Assembly: GCA_024138025.1 (NCBI GenBank) | Contig: JAMXBD010000811.1 | Location: 558,001 to 622,000, forward strand | DNA: 64,000 nt | Direction of reading: 5' to 3' | Source: Combretum micranthum | Taxonomy: Eukaryota; Streptophyta; Magnoliopsida; Myrtales; Combretaceae | In this document: in pieces, positions 10,484-22,104 of the stretch | Layout: every line of letters begins with the position of its first letter | How positions within the stretch are numbered: the first letter of the stretch is position 1 | Notes under the pieces: generated by a model | Seen by the model: the letters and a program-made list of their open reading frames with translations, nothing else | Told to the model about the DNA's origin: nothing | Database searches by the model: none | Translations under genes and position numbers: made by a program

Positions 10484-10491
10484 TATAAATA
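10484..10491 (+). promoter_or_regulatory. TATA box of TPS pseudogene psi3
   Basis: TATAAATA in a context shared with copy 2: both have GATGCT upstream, then TTCTATAAATAA, then CTCATC.TGCA and GGCATCACCAC downstream. This marks the remains of the TPS promoter and 5' UTR at psi3. Confidence 0.6.
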
Positions 10492-10965
10492 ATCAATGGA
10501 CCTCATCTTGCAGAAGGCATCACCACAATTGGGATAAAGATTGGCTTTGTGCATATACTTTTAGTTTTTTACAATTTAGTGTCTTATCTATATATTTTAG
10601 TAAATCAGTGGTTATACTTTTAAAGTATGTGCTATTCAATATTTCTGTTAAATAATATTCAATGAACATTTATTTAGATAACAAGATAATAACAAACAAT
10701 TGGCCAAAAATTGCTCAAATATAAAGATGCGATCCTAAACTGTTAAAAATTTAAAATATATGGACTTGATCTACCATTAACTTGTCATCAAAATAAATTT
10801 TCAGCAAATATAAATTAGTAGAGATACTAAATTATACATACTTTCAAAGTACAAGTATTCATTCATTAAAATTTAAAAATAAGATACTAAATTGTGAAAA
10901 ATTGGAAGTCCAAACACTTAACATGCTTTTGTCCCATGACAATCACACATACTTCATCAATATAG

Positions 10966-11238
10966 TGAGAAAAAAGAAAAAGAAAAAGAAACGATTTTTT
11001 GGAGGAAGTGAGGAAGATGATAGTTGTTAATGGAGATAAACCCTTCAAGGCATTTGATCTAATCAATCTAGAGCAACATCTAGGCGTTAATAATATATTT
11101 GAAAAGGGGATTGGTGAATCGTTGAACAAAGTTCACAATATCTACTTTGAATGTGTTGATTGAAACATTGAAAGTGATTTATCCACCGTTGCTTCCCTTA
11201 TAGATTGTTACAACAACAAGGCTACAGGATTTCGTGTG
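10966..11238 (+). pseudogene. psi3 exon 2 remnant
   Basis: Aligns codon by codon with copy 2 exon 2. Matching stretches are KRN at the start, VRKMIV, PFK, LGV/LGI, IFEKGIGE, HNIYFECVD and GDLSTV-like sequence. An in-frame TGA is at 11,161-11,163, where copy 2 has GCA. It ends before donor GTATAT. In the good frame the last residues are GYRISC plus one base, the usual TPS phase-1 end. This shows the ancestral boundary that copy 2 has lost. Confidence 0.8.
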
Positions 11239-11837
11239 GTATATTTTAACTCTTAATGGCTTCCTGTCTTTCATGTTTGTTCTTCATGCACGTGAAGTAT
11301 GCATTTAAAATATGATAAACACTTGGTGCACATTTTAAATGTAACATTTACTATTATGATTATTTTATTTGATAACAACCTTATAGGATGATTTTTTTAT
11401 CATTATAACAAAAAGAGAGGATTCAAATCTGGTTCTCTCATTTAAGAAATTAAGAAAAATGCAATTAGATTACAAGATCATTTACTCCTTCTACTAGGTT
11501 AATTCTCTCACAAATTGTTTATTAAGAATATTTTCTTATGCAGAGGATCTACATAGAGCATAAAGCTTAATTAAACTGTTTAGATAAACTTATCATTAAC
11601 TATGACCTAAAAAATAACATAATGGGATGCCACAAAGTAGAATCATTTTGGCAAATAAAAGCTTAATTTAAAAAACATTAGAAAAGTACATATAAAAAAT
11701 TTATTACTAAAACATGTGTATTAAAGGCTTACAAAGTTATCTTATTGTTAATATAGCCAACCGAGTAAATAAGATCAATTTTTCCATACGGAGCCACTTA
11801 CATATGTATGTCATAAAAATTGTAGTATAAACATACA

Positions 11838-11965
11838 GGTTGCATGGCCCACTGAATCCTAGGTCTAGTCACCAAACCCTAGGCCTTAAATTTGAAGCCC
11901 TCGCATCGACTTCTCCAATGGATGGGCCGAGGTGAATCTGAGACCTATTCGACCCCAGCAAATCA
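11838..11965. repeat. GC-richer repeat shared by intron 2 of three TPS copies
   Basis: The stretch from GCCTTAAATTTGAAG through GATGGGCCGAGG and CCTATTCGACCCC resembles 1,060-1,150 (GCCTTAAATGTGAAG, CCATTCGACCC) and 49,370-49,520. It stands out from the AT-rich surroundings. Its presence in intron 2 of three loci suggests an old insertion in the ancestral gene. I do not recognise the element. Confidence 0.5.
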
Positions 11966-12055
11966 TTAATTACCCTCCAACCACTAGCATGCTAGCCTTT
12001 TCCAATCGAATAAATGATAGTAACTAATTTTTTGGGTCTGCATAATGTTGTGAAG

Positions 12056-12240
12056 ATATTTTTTACAAGTTTAAAGATGAAAATGGGAGCTTTAATGAAT
12101 ATCATGTAAGAGCCACACGAGAATTACTAAATTTGTATGAAGTTGATGAAGATACATGGAGAAGCTATTCTTGAAGAGGCACTTTTCTCTTAAAGTTGGT
12201 GACTTGCAATAGGCTGTTGAAAATTAATCAATAAGCCTAA
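12056..12240 (+). pseudogene. psi3 exon 3, 5' part
   Basis: Begins after GAAG and reads KFKDENGSFNE, then ELLNLYEV, then IHGEAILEEAL after a frame slip near 12,148, where several bases are missing relative to the QMRIHGEDILEEAL stretch of copies 1 and 2. Homology ends near AATAAGCCTA, equivalent to the middle of the intact exon. Confidence 0.75.
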
Positions 12241-13216
12241 GATTATCAAACCCGTGATTTTTACGTCCAATGGGGATTCGGGGATTTGTAGAATTAGAAT
12301 GTAAAATTAAAACGGACAAATATAAATTTCTATAACTGATATAAAATAGTTTTGAAAAGCTATAAATATGCTTATGGAAGTTATAAAAATTTTGAAATAT
12401 ATAATAGATGTAAAAAGAATAAATAAATTAAGTTCTTCTTTTCATAATAACCATTAATCCACAATATAACATACAAAAAAAAAAGAGAAAAAAACGAGAG
12501 GCTAGAGTCAAAATTAAATTCTTTTTCTATTATTTTGTTTGAAAGAAGTTACAAATTGAAGGAGAATCAAACTTTTCAATTTATCTTAAATTTTAATTAA
12601 TAAAAGAAATAAATAAATTTTGTCATAAAATTTATAGCTATAACTCGATTTAAACGAATTCTATAAATGTAAGTTGGGGGGAGGAAGAAGAGAGAGATAA
12701 AGAGAGTGTGTGAAAACAAAATTGAAATGTGATAAAAAAAAAAATATGAATCATCCTAATGATTTATAAAAATACGGCTGTATTTTTTATATTTTGGCAT
12801 CTTTGACTCATATTGGTAAATCGGTAAACTCGATTAAAAGTGTAAAATTCTACCGACTTTATATAGAGGTTTATTAGTTGAAATCGTAAGATTAAAATAA
12901 TAATTTTACGACATAAGTTAACTTGGAAAAACCTCCCAAATTGTAAATTCGTAGAATTGTGTAGGTTTTCTTTTTCTTTTTTTTTTTTTTTTGTCACCAT
13001 TAGTAGAATCATATAGGTTAAATTGTAATTTTAACTATAAATGAGCCATTTCCTTAAAACACAAGTCACCATATGAAAATTGACCTATAGAGATATGAAT
13101 TCAATGATGGGAAATTGATATGTTAACTTCTTTTTCTCCAAATAAAATCAATGATAATAATTTTTGCAATTGATATTACTTTCAAAGACAGAAAATTTTT
13201 CTTATAGTGAGTAAAA
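12241..13216. mobile_element. Insertion of about 975 bp splitting psi3 exon 3
   Basis: AT-rich, non-coding DNA between the two halves of exon 3. A shorter relative occupies the same place in psi4 (about 57,978-58,512), sharing TTATCAAAC at the left and the CAAGTCAC...GAAAATTGACCT piece at the right. It was therefore already present when the two pseudogenes separated. The family is not recognised and no clean target duplication is seen. Confidence 0.5.
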
Positions 13217-13330
13217 CATGGATTGAAACAATCAATACATAAGGGATTGCCCAGGTTAGAGTCTAGACACTTTTTCCAGATTTACCAACAAGATCTTTAG
13301 CATCATGAATCCCCAATTGATGAAACATAA
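13217..13330 (+). pseudogene. psi3 exon 3, 3' part
   Basis: Matches the IHAMKQPIHKGLPRLESRRYFPIYQQDPSHD stretch of the intact exon at DNA level (AAGGGATTGCCCAGGTTAGA, TACCAACAAGATC). It carries small indels and ends in the left arm of the hairpin at 13,311. The same stretch, differently damaged, is at 58,513-58,630. Confidence 0.75.
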
Positions 13331-13377
13331 AAACTTTCTTCATGTCTGTGAAAGTTTTTATGTTTCATTAATTGGGG
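13311..13377. repeat. 67-bp hairpin at the psi3/LINE junction
   Basis: Two 28-bp arms (13,311-13,338 and 13,350-13,377) are inverted copies with a single mismatch, around an 11-bp loop. The left arm belongs to the pseudogene: the same sequence in psi4 (58,607 on) continues as ordinary flank without a second arm. The right arm joins the LINE. The arrangement looks like an inverted duplication made at the insertion point. Confidence 0.85.
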
Positions 13378-15673
13378 AAAAATGGACATAAACCAGATAC
13401 TACTTGTGAGCATTTATCCGTCGAAGACCCATGTGAGCAGCAGACCCAACCGTCAATGTTGGAATGGTATCCCCATGAGCAAAACAAAGATCAAGCATGG
13501 GACACACACTTTGTGGAAGCATATAAAAGAGATGAAGATAAAGGAGCATCTTATAATGATATCCTAAGACAGGCCACTATTCCTAATGCTTATGAAGATA
13601 ACTTCTTCTCTGTTGAAAACGTGGAGATGGAAGGTTTGGAAAATCAACAAGAGTGTAACAGTGAGATAGAAGGTATAAAAGAGGATTTGCAGTACAATAA
13701 CCCACTGGTGCGATCTGTTACGTTTTCAAAAGAGGAAAAGTTAAAGTTATACAGAAATTGGAGCAAAGCAATTATTGCTAAAATCTATGGTGAATCATTG
13801 GGCTACAAGTATTTATACAGCAAGTTAAGGAATTTATGGAAGTTTGCTCTAGACTTTTCTATGGTGGGCAATGGCAATGGATTCTATATTATCAAATTCT
13901 CAAATGAAGGCCAACTCAGGCAGGTCATTAGAGAGGGTCCGTGATTCATTAATAGGAGATTTCCCACAATCAGAAAATGGGAGCCAAACTTCAAAGCTTC
14001 AATAACCCAATTTGATGCTGTCGCATTATGGATTAGAATTATGGAACTTCCTTTAGAATATTATGATCTAGATGAATTGATCAAAATTAGATCATCGATA
14101 GGTCCAGTTCTGAGAATAGATACTTTTACTTATACCACTAAAAGAACCAGATTTACTAGAATGTGCATTCAAGTGAATTTTGAATGTGCCATTGCCTCAC
14201 ACAATTTGAATCGAAGGAGTTGATTATCCGATTCAGTATGAAGGGATCACCAAGTTATGTTATTCCTGTGGATGTATTGGACACACCATCAACCAATGTT
14301 CAATTAGACCATTAACAGTCAGCAAGATAGAAAGGAAAGTGAGGAACTGATGAATGGTAGATATGAAGAAGAAGAATCAGGTAATGTAAGTCAAAACAAT
14401 ACATAGGATGATGTCTTTAATAACAAAGAGCACAGCAATAATGAGAATGTAAGATCAGAAAATCCAGGTGATCATGAGGATGGTCCCTGGGCTATTGTGG
14501 AAAGGAGACGATCTAGAAACAACTCCAATAGAAGTAAGGCGAGGAGTCTAGTTAATGAACTAACCAACACATTTACTCAAGAATCGGATCCCAATCATGA
14601 AAAGATCCAAAATTCACTAGAGCACCCACAAATGAGAAGGAAAAGATCTACAGATAAGAATAGAGCTCCTGCATTGAAATGTGATAATAAACAGGATATG
14701 TATGATTATGACGCATTGAACACAGAGAAACAGATCCAAACCAAGGAGAAGGAGGCTTATGGAGGATCAATGATGCTAAAAGATGAGTTTAATATGGTAG
14801 AAACCTGTCAATCGCCAATAGTGCAAGCCAGGAGTATAAAGGAGGATGAGGATAGCACTTCTCAACCGCAAATACCAACCTTCAGCTCTCAACCAACAAA
14901 GCGAGTGACTAAGATAAAAAAAAATAGCAAGATATTCAACCAGTAGACAGAAAGGTGCACTTGGTCTTCAAGATTCGAATTTGGTACCCAAATTCGAACT
15001 TGCATTACCCAACAGAGAGCTGTAGATCTTTTACATTCCAACACAACACGACTGGATAAGGATCACTTCCCACCTCTATCGAATCCAGTTACTAGAAGAC
15101 GACTTGATGCCACAAATTCAAGTGCCCTCCATTCAGCTGGCAGAAACAGAAGTTCAGGGATAGATAATACAAGCTCGAATGGACACCAGGATAGAGATCA
15201 CCAAGGAGTTCACCCTCATTATACCAACGACTTTGCAAAGTGTCTTGTTGTGGGGTAACAATCTGATGGATGTATGGGAGCTAACAAGAAAGATAATAGC
15301 AGAAGCTATCATGCAACAACCACAAATGATGGTTCCCCCTCCGCCCCGTCCAGCAACTTATCTACTAAAAAAGAACAAGAGCATAACCTTGTTCTTTTAG
15401 AACAGGGAGGGAACAATGGCAGCAATGGTCTCAAGCAAAATCCCATGCCAATGTGCTATTGAGTTAAAGCGTGTGGCAAATGGAACAAACACATTAGGAT
15501 ACAAATTGATTGCCACTTCCATGGAATTAGAAATGAATCAATTTCAATACGCAAAACCAACAAAAATACTGACTTAGAATGTCAGAGGAGCAAACAACAC
15601 CATTCGTATGAATGAGATCAAGGAGATGGCTAACTTGTATATGCCTGACATGCTCATCTTGTTGAAGACTTGA
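13378..15673 (+). mobile_element. L1-type LINE fragment: ORF1 and start of ORF2
   Basis: The first part (to 13,944) is open and encodes a DUF4283-like gag domain (NWSKAIIAKIYGESLGYKYL, FYIIKFSNE). A TGA at 13,942 replaces the expected Trp after REGP, and the domain continues downstream as KWEPNFKAS...ALWIRIMELPLEYYD...IGPVLRIDT. A CCHC zinc knuckle CYSCGCIGHTINQC follows at 14,258-14,299. A basic tail comes next (14,497-14,946). At 15,577 the second frame begins with NVRGANN...MNEIKEMANLYMPDMLIL, the opening of the L1 endonuclease, and stops at 15,671. Endonuclease remainder, reverse transcriptase and poly-A tail are missing. L1 copies are normally truncated at 5', so loss of the 3' part points to a later deletion or to interruption by the copia sequence beside it. 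Confidence 0.8.
14258..14299 (+). pseudogene. CCHC zinc knuckle of LINE ORF1
   Basis: Reads C-Y-S-C-G-C-I-G-H-T-I-N-Q-C, a CX2CX4HX4C knuckle. It lies after the DUF4283-like domain as in plant L1 ORF1 proteins. A stop at 14,221 separates it from the upstream frame. Confidence 0.75.
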
Positions 15674-15829
15674 ATGGATACTCCTGCTGCTCATGCCCTT
15701 TATCCCTTATAATTACCAATTGACTTTCCTAAATTTACAAAATACAAAATTGAGAACTAGAACATTGACAATTATATTAATTCATAATGAAAAAATTATT
15801 CCTTACAGTTTCTTCGTTATTTTCCACAC

Positions 15830-16480
15830 TCCCTTTCAAGCTGGTTTAAAGATGTCTTCTATAGTTAGTTTGCTAACTAACCAGTCAAATTGATTTCTTG
15901 ATAGCCCCTTTGTGAACTAATCGGCTACTTGATCCCTAGTAAGAACGTAAGCCGTGCATACTAAACCATCTTCCATCTTTTCCTTGATAAAGTGTTTATC
16001 CACTTCAATATGTTTTTTGCAGTCATGAAGAACTAGATTGTGGGCGACAGAAATAGTAGCATTATTATCACAGTACATCATCATAGGTAGAGACTTTGAA
16101 TCCTTCAACTCGTGAACTATTCTTCTTATCCACAACACCTCACATATACCATGAGCCACTTTTCTAAACTCAACTTCTACACTACTCCTTGCAACCACAT
16201 TTTGTTTCTTACTTCGCTAAGTTATAAGGTTGTCTCCTACATAAATACAATAGTCAAAGGTTAATCTTCTATCAGTAACACTTCTTGCCTAATCTACATC
16301 AATGTGGGCCTCAAACTAGAGGGCAGAGCTTCCCTCGAGGTTTGAAAAGAAAACCTTTACCTGGTGACTCTTTAAGGCATCTTAGGATTCTATAAGTTGC
16401 CTCAAAATGCTTAAGTCCAAGTGAATGCATAAACTAACTAACTATATTTACTGGAAAATCCTTTAACCTTTTACCTTTTT
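15830..16480 (-). mobile_element. Ty1-copia fragment: end of RT/RNase H region
   Basis: Read on the minus strand from 16,480 down: MHSLGLKHFEA, YRILRCLKESPGKG, then AHIDVD*ARSVTDRRLTFDYCIYVGDNLIT, KKQNVVARSSVEVEFRKVAHGICEVLWIRR, YCDNNATISVAHN and HIEVDKHFIKEK. It ends with DWLVSKLTIEDIFKPA and a stop. This is the conserved copia RNase H and polyprotein C-terminus with several stops and substitutions. A purine-rich AAAGGGAGTGTGG after the stop marks the expected polypurine tract, so remains of the 3' LTR should follow to about 15,690. Confidence 0.82.
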
Positions 16481-16509
16481 CATAGTGATGTTTGGGGACC
16501 TTCAATCGG

Positions 16510-17280
16510 GATAAAAAAAGTTTTAAAGCAGATTGCATAGTGAGAAGCATCGTTGAATTAGGTCATAATGTTCCCCTCATGCTTCTTCTCGAGTAGGCTT
16601 TTTTCAAAGTTCAATGAGATAAATAACCAAAAACATCACCCTATGTTCTCCTTGTGCTCACCTTCGAAAAATAGAGCATGCTAATATTTACACTTCAACA
16701 TCCAATTTTTCTTCAGCCAACTTAAACTTAACATTGTCATCATCCAACAACATCTACAACTTCCATTATAACATCGCAGTATCTAATAAATCATACCAAT
16801 TCATTCATCTATCCAAAACAATCACAACAACTTCATTAATCTATTCTTATAAGCTCCTAAGATTTATCTAAGCCTAAGAATCACTTTATTTTATCAAAAC
16901 TACCTATGATTCACTAAAAAACTCATTTAGGCAAATCTTGTATCCATGAAAGAAACAAGTAAATAAATGATTAGAAGGGCATGTAAAGCTTCACCTTATA
17001 TGACCTTAGCTTGTAGATGAAATTAGAAGAAATTCTTGATGAGTTTTGCAAGAAAATTGGATCAAGGTAGAGGATTTGTGCTTGGAAGAGGCACCTAATT
17101 GGGGGTCTGTTTTGGAGAGAAACTTTGCAAATATTTCACATATAATTATCTAATATCTGTCTTTTGACTTTTGTGGCATTAGAAGAGTAAAGAAGATTAT
17201 ATTAATGGGCTTGGGTTTTCATTTAGCTAGAGTTAGCTTGGACTTGGCTCCACAACATGAAAAAATGAAATATATTAAGC
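16510..17280. other. Possible retrotransposon remnant, no intact gene
   Basis: At 16,516-16,545 the + strand reads PFTFFHSDVWGPS, close to the HSDVWGP motif at the start of copia integrase, but nothing convincing follows. The remainder is AT-rich with a GAAGAAATTCTTGATGAG / GGATTTGTG style resembling plant LTRs. I cannot define element ends. Confidence 0.35.
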
Positions 17281-17581
17281 TTACATTAAGGAATTGAATG
17301 ACACAACATTAATTCCAATACTTAGATAACTATCACAACCAAAATTATTGCAACAAAATCCATTCACTAAATAAACAAAAAACATATGTGCTAATTTTTC
17401 ATTACTATTCAATTCAATATTTTTCATTGCAATTACATAATTACACCAATACTTAAAATTTATATTAATGAGATTATCATAGTCAATTTCATGCATTTAA
17501 ACAATCAATACATTTATACAAATTAATTAAGTATAACTGGTTTAAGATATTTCAGATAAATTCTTTAGGAAGTAGGGTAGA

Positions 17582-17612
<31 letters not shown>

Positions 17613-20540
17613 ATAATAGATAAGATTATGTAGGGCGCAGAAGTATAGTAGAAATTACAAATATTTTACTGCTAGAGATTCGGCTACGCGATATGCTTGG
17701 TTTAATTGATAAAATTTTGACACGATAATTTAATATTATATAGTAGGAAATCAGTTGATATCATTTTTTTTTATTAAACATTATTTAAAATATATTATCT
17801 TGATTTGTATGTTAGTAATAAGATAGACAAAATGCTAGCGTAGGGTTTCCGCATCAAACAATTATCGAATTTTCGTTCTATTTTTTAAGGTACTTGTTTT
17901 CTTAAGGTTTGGTATTTAGGATTTTTTATTCCCATCTTACGCATTGGACATTTAAGGTTTTCCATCCTATCTGACATTGTGTACGGTTTTTAAGGTTCAT
18001 GATTAACTCGAATTTGTTTCAAGATTTTGGTTCCAATATTAATTCTAAGTTTCATTTTTGAAAAATACCAAAAATCTAGGGGTATGCATAAGGGGTGGAA
18101 GAAGAGGAAGGAGATTCAATAATAAAAAGAAGGATAGACAAAATTTATTTAAAGCCGACAACTTTCAAATGGCTGCAATTCCTTTTCCAAGTAGGATCTT
18201 ACAAATTTTGGTGTTGAATTTTTAGTGTAATTGTTTATTCATCTTTATGTATAGTTGTATGTATTGATGATTAGGCATTTCTTAGGATATCAATGTTGTA
18301 CCGAAACTTGATATATTATGGATTGATGAAACCAAATGATATCATATTGATGATTGGGCATTTCTTGGAATATCCATATATACCAAACTTGATATATTAT
18401 AGATTGATGAAACCAAATGAAATCAAAGATGATATGTGATTAAGGATCAAGCATTTGAGTTGGTTGAAATTTTAGAAGCATGGTAGTGATAGGAGTTGTT
18501 TTAATTTCTTGACCAATTCTTAATAATACGTACTGTGAAAAATGCTAAATGATAACAAAAATTTAAAATGTTGAGGTACCTTTTTTTTTTTTTCCAATTT
18601 GATTATGGCCTAAAAGAAAGATATTTAAGTGTATTTTATGTTTGAATTAAGTTATCTTGAAGATTATAAGTATATTGGTAATACTGAAAGTTAATTTTGT
18701 ATTAAGTTCTTGATAACTAGAGTGATACCTAAGATGCTATGGAATGACATGCTTAGTTACCTTAGTTGAACCATGACCCATAACATGAAATTCCACTATG
18801 CTTTATGACACTTTTAGTTGTCAAATGGTTAGGAGATGATTTAGTCATATGGAGCTGATTAGGTATTAATTATATTTAATTAGAACAAAATGTGTAGTAA
18901 ATAATAGTTGCTATTAAATTCTCTTAGGTCCATAGAAGTTGCAACTTGTGTGCTAATCAAATGGCATCTTTGGGTCACCATATCCAAGAGGGAAGAGTTG
19001 TTTATTTCCTCCGGTCTTCACTTATTGCTCTTGCATAGTCTTGTACTAGTTCTTCTGTTTAGTTTTCTTTCTTTCTTGGCCTTTGACCTTTTATATATAC
19101 AAAAAAAATAAAGTATGAGATAAGGTAATTTCCTTAGCAACTCATGGTCTTCCTTAAGCTAATATCCTCACCTAATGTGTTCAACTAGCTTAATTTTGTA
19201 TTAAAGGACCCCTTCATAAAATTTAATGATCCATTTAGTGAGATATATTTAAGAAAAGCATCTTCGATCCACCAAAAAACTTCATAGAAAATCATGCCTG
19301 ACATTTGACTTAAAATCAATAATTTAATAATGTTAAATGATAGTAAAAGTCATTAGATGGGAAACGGCTACTTAATCACCAAAATTTTAAAATGAGAAAG
19401 TTTTTGCTAAAATACAAAACTAATAATCACAAAAAATGATGAATTTTCATCCGTTATTCTCCTTAACTTTAGTAGGGATTGATACATTAAAATACAAAAA
19501 CTAATCAAGTTATTTCAATTATACCCTTGAACTTCTTAGGGATCATTATGATTAGTGCTCTAGCATATCAAAATTATAATAACTTCTACCATCTCATTTC
19601 TAGCAATTTAAATGAATATAGTAATAATTGATATATTAAGTATTTCAATGATATAATTACAATTAGTAATGAATCTAAGCCATTAAATAACTAATAAGAC
19701 CGGTCCATTGAAAAAATGATAGGACTGTAAAATTTTGTAGAAGTTATAGACATATGGGTGAGAACATTATTGGTGGTAAGTCATTTTATATGGATATAGC
19801 TCATGTTATGGACAATCAATGATTTTCTACATACGGTACTAAGTTGTGGAGGATTACAAAACGATACAAGGCATATATATATATGTATGTATGTATATGT
19901 AATATGGGTGTTACCAATGGACAAACGAAAACTAAGTTTCATCATATAGGTCACATACAGTCCTATCCTGTTAGGCATCAATGGTACCATAACACTGAAA
20001 AATTACGTAATGGACAAGAGTGGTTAACCTATGGCAATATGATGATGAAGAAAATTTAATGCAGTTGATTTCATAGGATGACATAACTTTAGGGAGGATT
20101 TTAATAGCTGAGGCAAGGGCGCAATGATGATGATACCGATCCATATTTATGAAAGAAATAGTAACTAAGTTTCCAATTGGAAATTAGACACATTATATAT
20201 ATATATATATATATATATCACACATTAAGGTAAACATTTGTGATAAGTTTGTGACAAATCAACATGTTTACTCGCTAATAAGATTATAGTTGAGAGGAAA
20301 GAGTCGGGTCTTAATTTTATTTTTTATTGTAATAGTAAAAAAGAAGAAAAAAACTTCCAAATTGAAATATAAAATGGTATGCGTCTTGCGGTTCTAAAAT
20401 TGTGGTATGGTCAATTATTGTTTCATGAAAAATATTTTTTAAAGAATTTCTTTCTCTTGTAATTTTGAATCATCGCAAGCGTGTCATCTCTATTCTCTTG
20501 AATCCATCCGCATTGGTAAAAATAATAATTAATCTCGTGT
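17281..20540. other. AT-rich intergenic DNA with microsatellites and a tandem duplication
   Basis: No gene or element is recognised. Simple repeats are (GA)n at 17,582-17,607 and (TA)n at 20,192-20,218. An imperfect tandem duplication of about 85 bp lies at 18,250-18,420: GATTAGGCATTTCTTAGGATATC and CTTGATATATTATGGATTGATGAAACC return as GATTGGGCATTTCTTGGAATATC and CTTGATATATTATAGATTGATGAAACC. Confidence 0.55.
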
Positions 20541-20572
20541 TAGTATAAATTCAAAATAGTACAATAATACTA

Positions 20573-20990
20573 CAGAGCCAAAGGTCATTTACCTTTCTCC
20601 ACGTGCTCCATGATTTTAGATTGACAAAAATTATTATGATAATTATTACTCTTTTGTCTTTTTTCCTTTTTTTTCTTATGATAATTTTGACTTCATTTAT
20701 TTTATATATTACTTCACTTTTCATAATATTTTGTATAAAATAACAAGATAACTTCATTCATTAATATAGTCCAATAATTATAAAAGTTACTTCTTGTCTT
20801 ATATGATAATTATACAAAATACTACTAACTAAGATATTAATTTCAATATTTTAATGTTTTATGGAGCAGGGTGAAATTTAAAAAAAAAAAATTCCTTGTT
20901 GCATAATACAATGACATCAGTAAATAATATAAATATTTAGCCGGAAGGATAAATGATATATAACAAATTTGCTCTGAAAAAGCAAAATAA
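20573..20990. mobile_element. Foldback element, partial copy A
   Basis: Carries part of the core and one full arm of the element described at 23,880-24,600: CATTTACCTTTCTCCACGTG, then ATTATTACTCTTTTGTC, TTCATAATATTTTGTATAAA, GTTACTTCTTGTCTTATA and CAATGACATCAGTAAATAAT. The opposite arm is missing. Confidence 0.65.
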
Positions 20991-21739
20991 TTAGGTAAAT
21001 GTATATAGATAAAGATCCCTTAAATATTCGACTCTTTTCTTCTTTTTTTTAGCTTATTATTTATTAAATTAATTGAAAAAAAAGTGAAATATAATCTAAT
21101 TCATCATGCCAAAAGACCAATTTCGTTTTATTGGATATTCACATGTCTTCATTTATCGTAATTGGCCATAATCTATTTATTATAGGGATTATATCCAATG
21201 ATTTATATTTGATATCAGATTTTTAATTATTAAGGTGTTGTTGCTTTATTATAGGGATTATACCAAATGAATTTATATTTGTATTAGATTTTAACATAGT
21301 ATTTATTAAACAAATGTCTTCATTTATCATAATTGGCTATACTCTATAAATTCTTTTCTCATATAGTTAATAGAATACAAATTCTACTAGCATTAAATTG
21401 ACCTCAAGAGTGTATCGATGCATTAACTATTTATGACTTGTGCTACAAGTATATAAACTCAAAATCGTTATACATAAATATTTATATATTTGAATATATG
21501 CAACAACGACAATATGATTTATATACATATGCAATTATTATATGTATTTATAACTTTACATAAGTACCAATATTATATATTTAACCAACAAAATTAGTTT
21601 GAAAATTAAAGTGACGAAAATGTCATGATAATAAATTGAGACTAAGTATAAATAATTTGGAAGAGTTGTTTTATAATGAATGAAAGAAGAATGTTACTAC
21701 TTTATTATAAATTCTAACAAACCTCTAAACAGAAAAATG
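20990..21739. repeat. Spacer repeat of the 20-34 kb array, copy 1 (left part)
   Basis: Matches 32,690-33,386 and 24,600-25,169. Shared landmarks are GTGAAATATAATCT, TTATTATAGGGATTATA, CAAATTCTACTAGC, GAGTGTATCGATGCATTAA and ATATATTTAACCAA. After the LTR insertion at 21,740 it continues at 23,566-23,880. Non-coding. Confidence 0.7.
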
Positions 21740-22104
21740 TGTTAGAAATAATACACAAAGAATACTTAAGAGAGAGGTAAATTAAGTATTACAATTTTTT
21801 TGTTTTATCAAACCATATTAATTAACTAAGATAAGATAAGAGTAAACTTAAACAAACAGATGCAGCGGAATAAACTAATTAACAAATAAGCAGAGATAAA
21901 AAGCACAGAGAGAGAGAATGAGAAGCAACACAAGGATATAACATGGAGTTCGGTCCACTGCCTACTCTCCATGGTGCAAATGCCTCAAAGAGGACTTTTT
22001 CCATTATATTGATTATTCCAAAATCAATACACTTCTTAGACGAGGAATTATAACAATGCCTATCACAATAGGACTTTTACAATTACCTTTCACAAAGGAC
22101 TTCC

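Larger units (their letters stand above)
10484..13330 (+). pseudogene. Sesquiterpene synthase pseudogene psi3 (promoter, exon 2, split exon 3)
   Basis: This is a decayed TPS-a gene. Its 5' UTR resembles that of copy 2, but about 400 bp of unrelated DNA separates GGCATCACCACAA (10,518) from the next UTR piece (CACATACTTCATCAATATAG, 10,945). The UTR then runs straight into exon 2, so exon 1 and intron 1 are deleted. Exon 2 (about 10,966-11,238) has a TGA at 11,161 and a further 1-nt loss near 11,200. It keeps a canonical ISC G|GT end, one base longer than copy 2. Exon 3 begins at about 12,056, is frameshifted, stops matching at about 12,240, and resumes at 13,217-13,330 after an insertion of roughly 975 bp. 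Exons 4-7 are missing; a LINE fragment follows directly. It cannot make a synthase. Confidence 0.8.

Noticed and set aside
11161..11163. Possible selenocysteine or readthrough TGA in psi3 exon 2
   Set aside because: Plants lack selenoproteins, and the locus has other frameshifts and missing exons, so this is an ordinary nonsense change.
16516..16545. Copia integrase start HSDVWGPS on the + strand as a second element
   Set aside because: Only about a dozen residues match and the expected downstream motifs are missing. It is noted as a weak remnant only.
18908..19111. 67-codon open frame with a Leu-rich tail
   Set aside because: Low-complexity hydrophobic translation of AT-rich DNA, with no homologous counterpart or promoter context.
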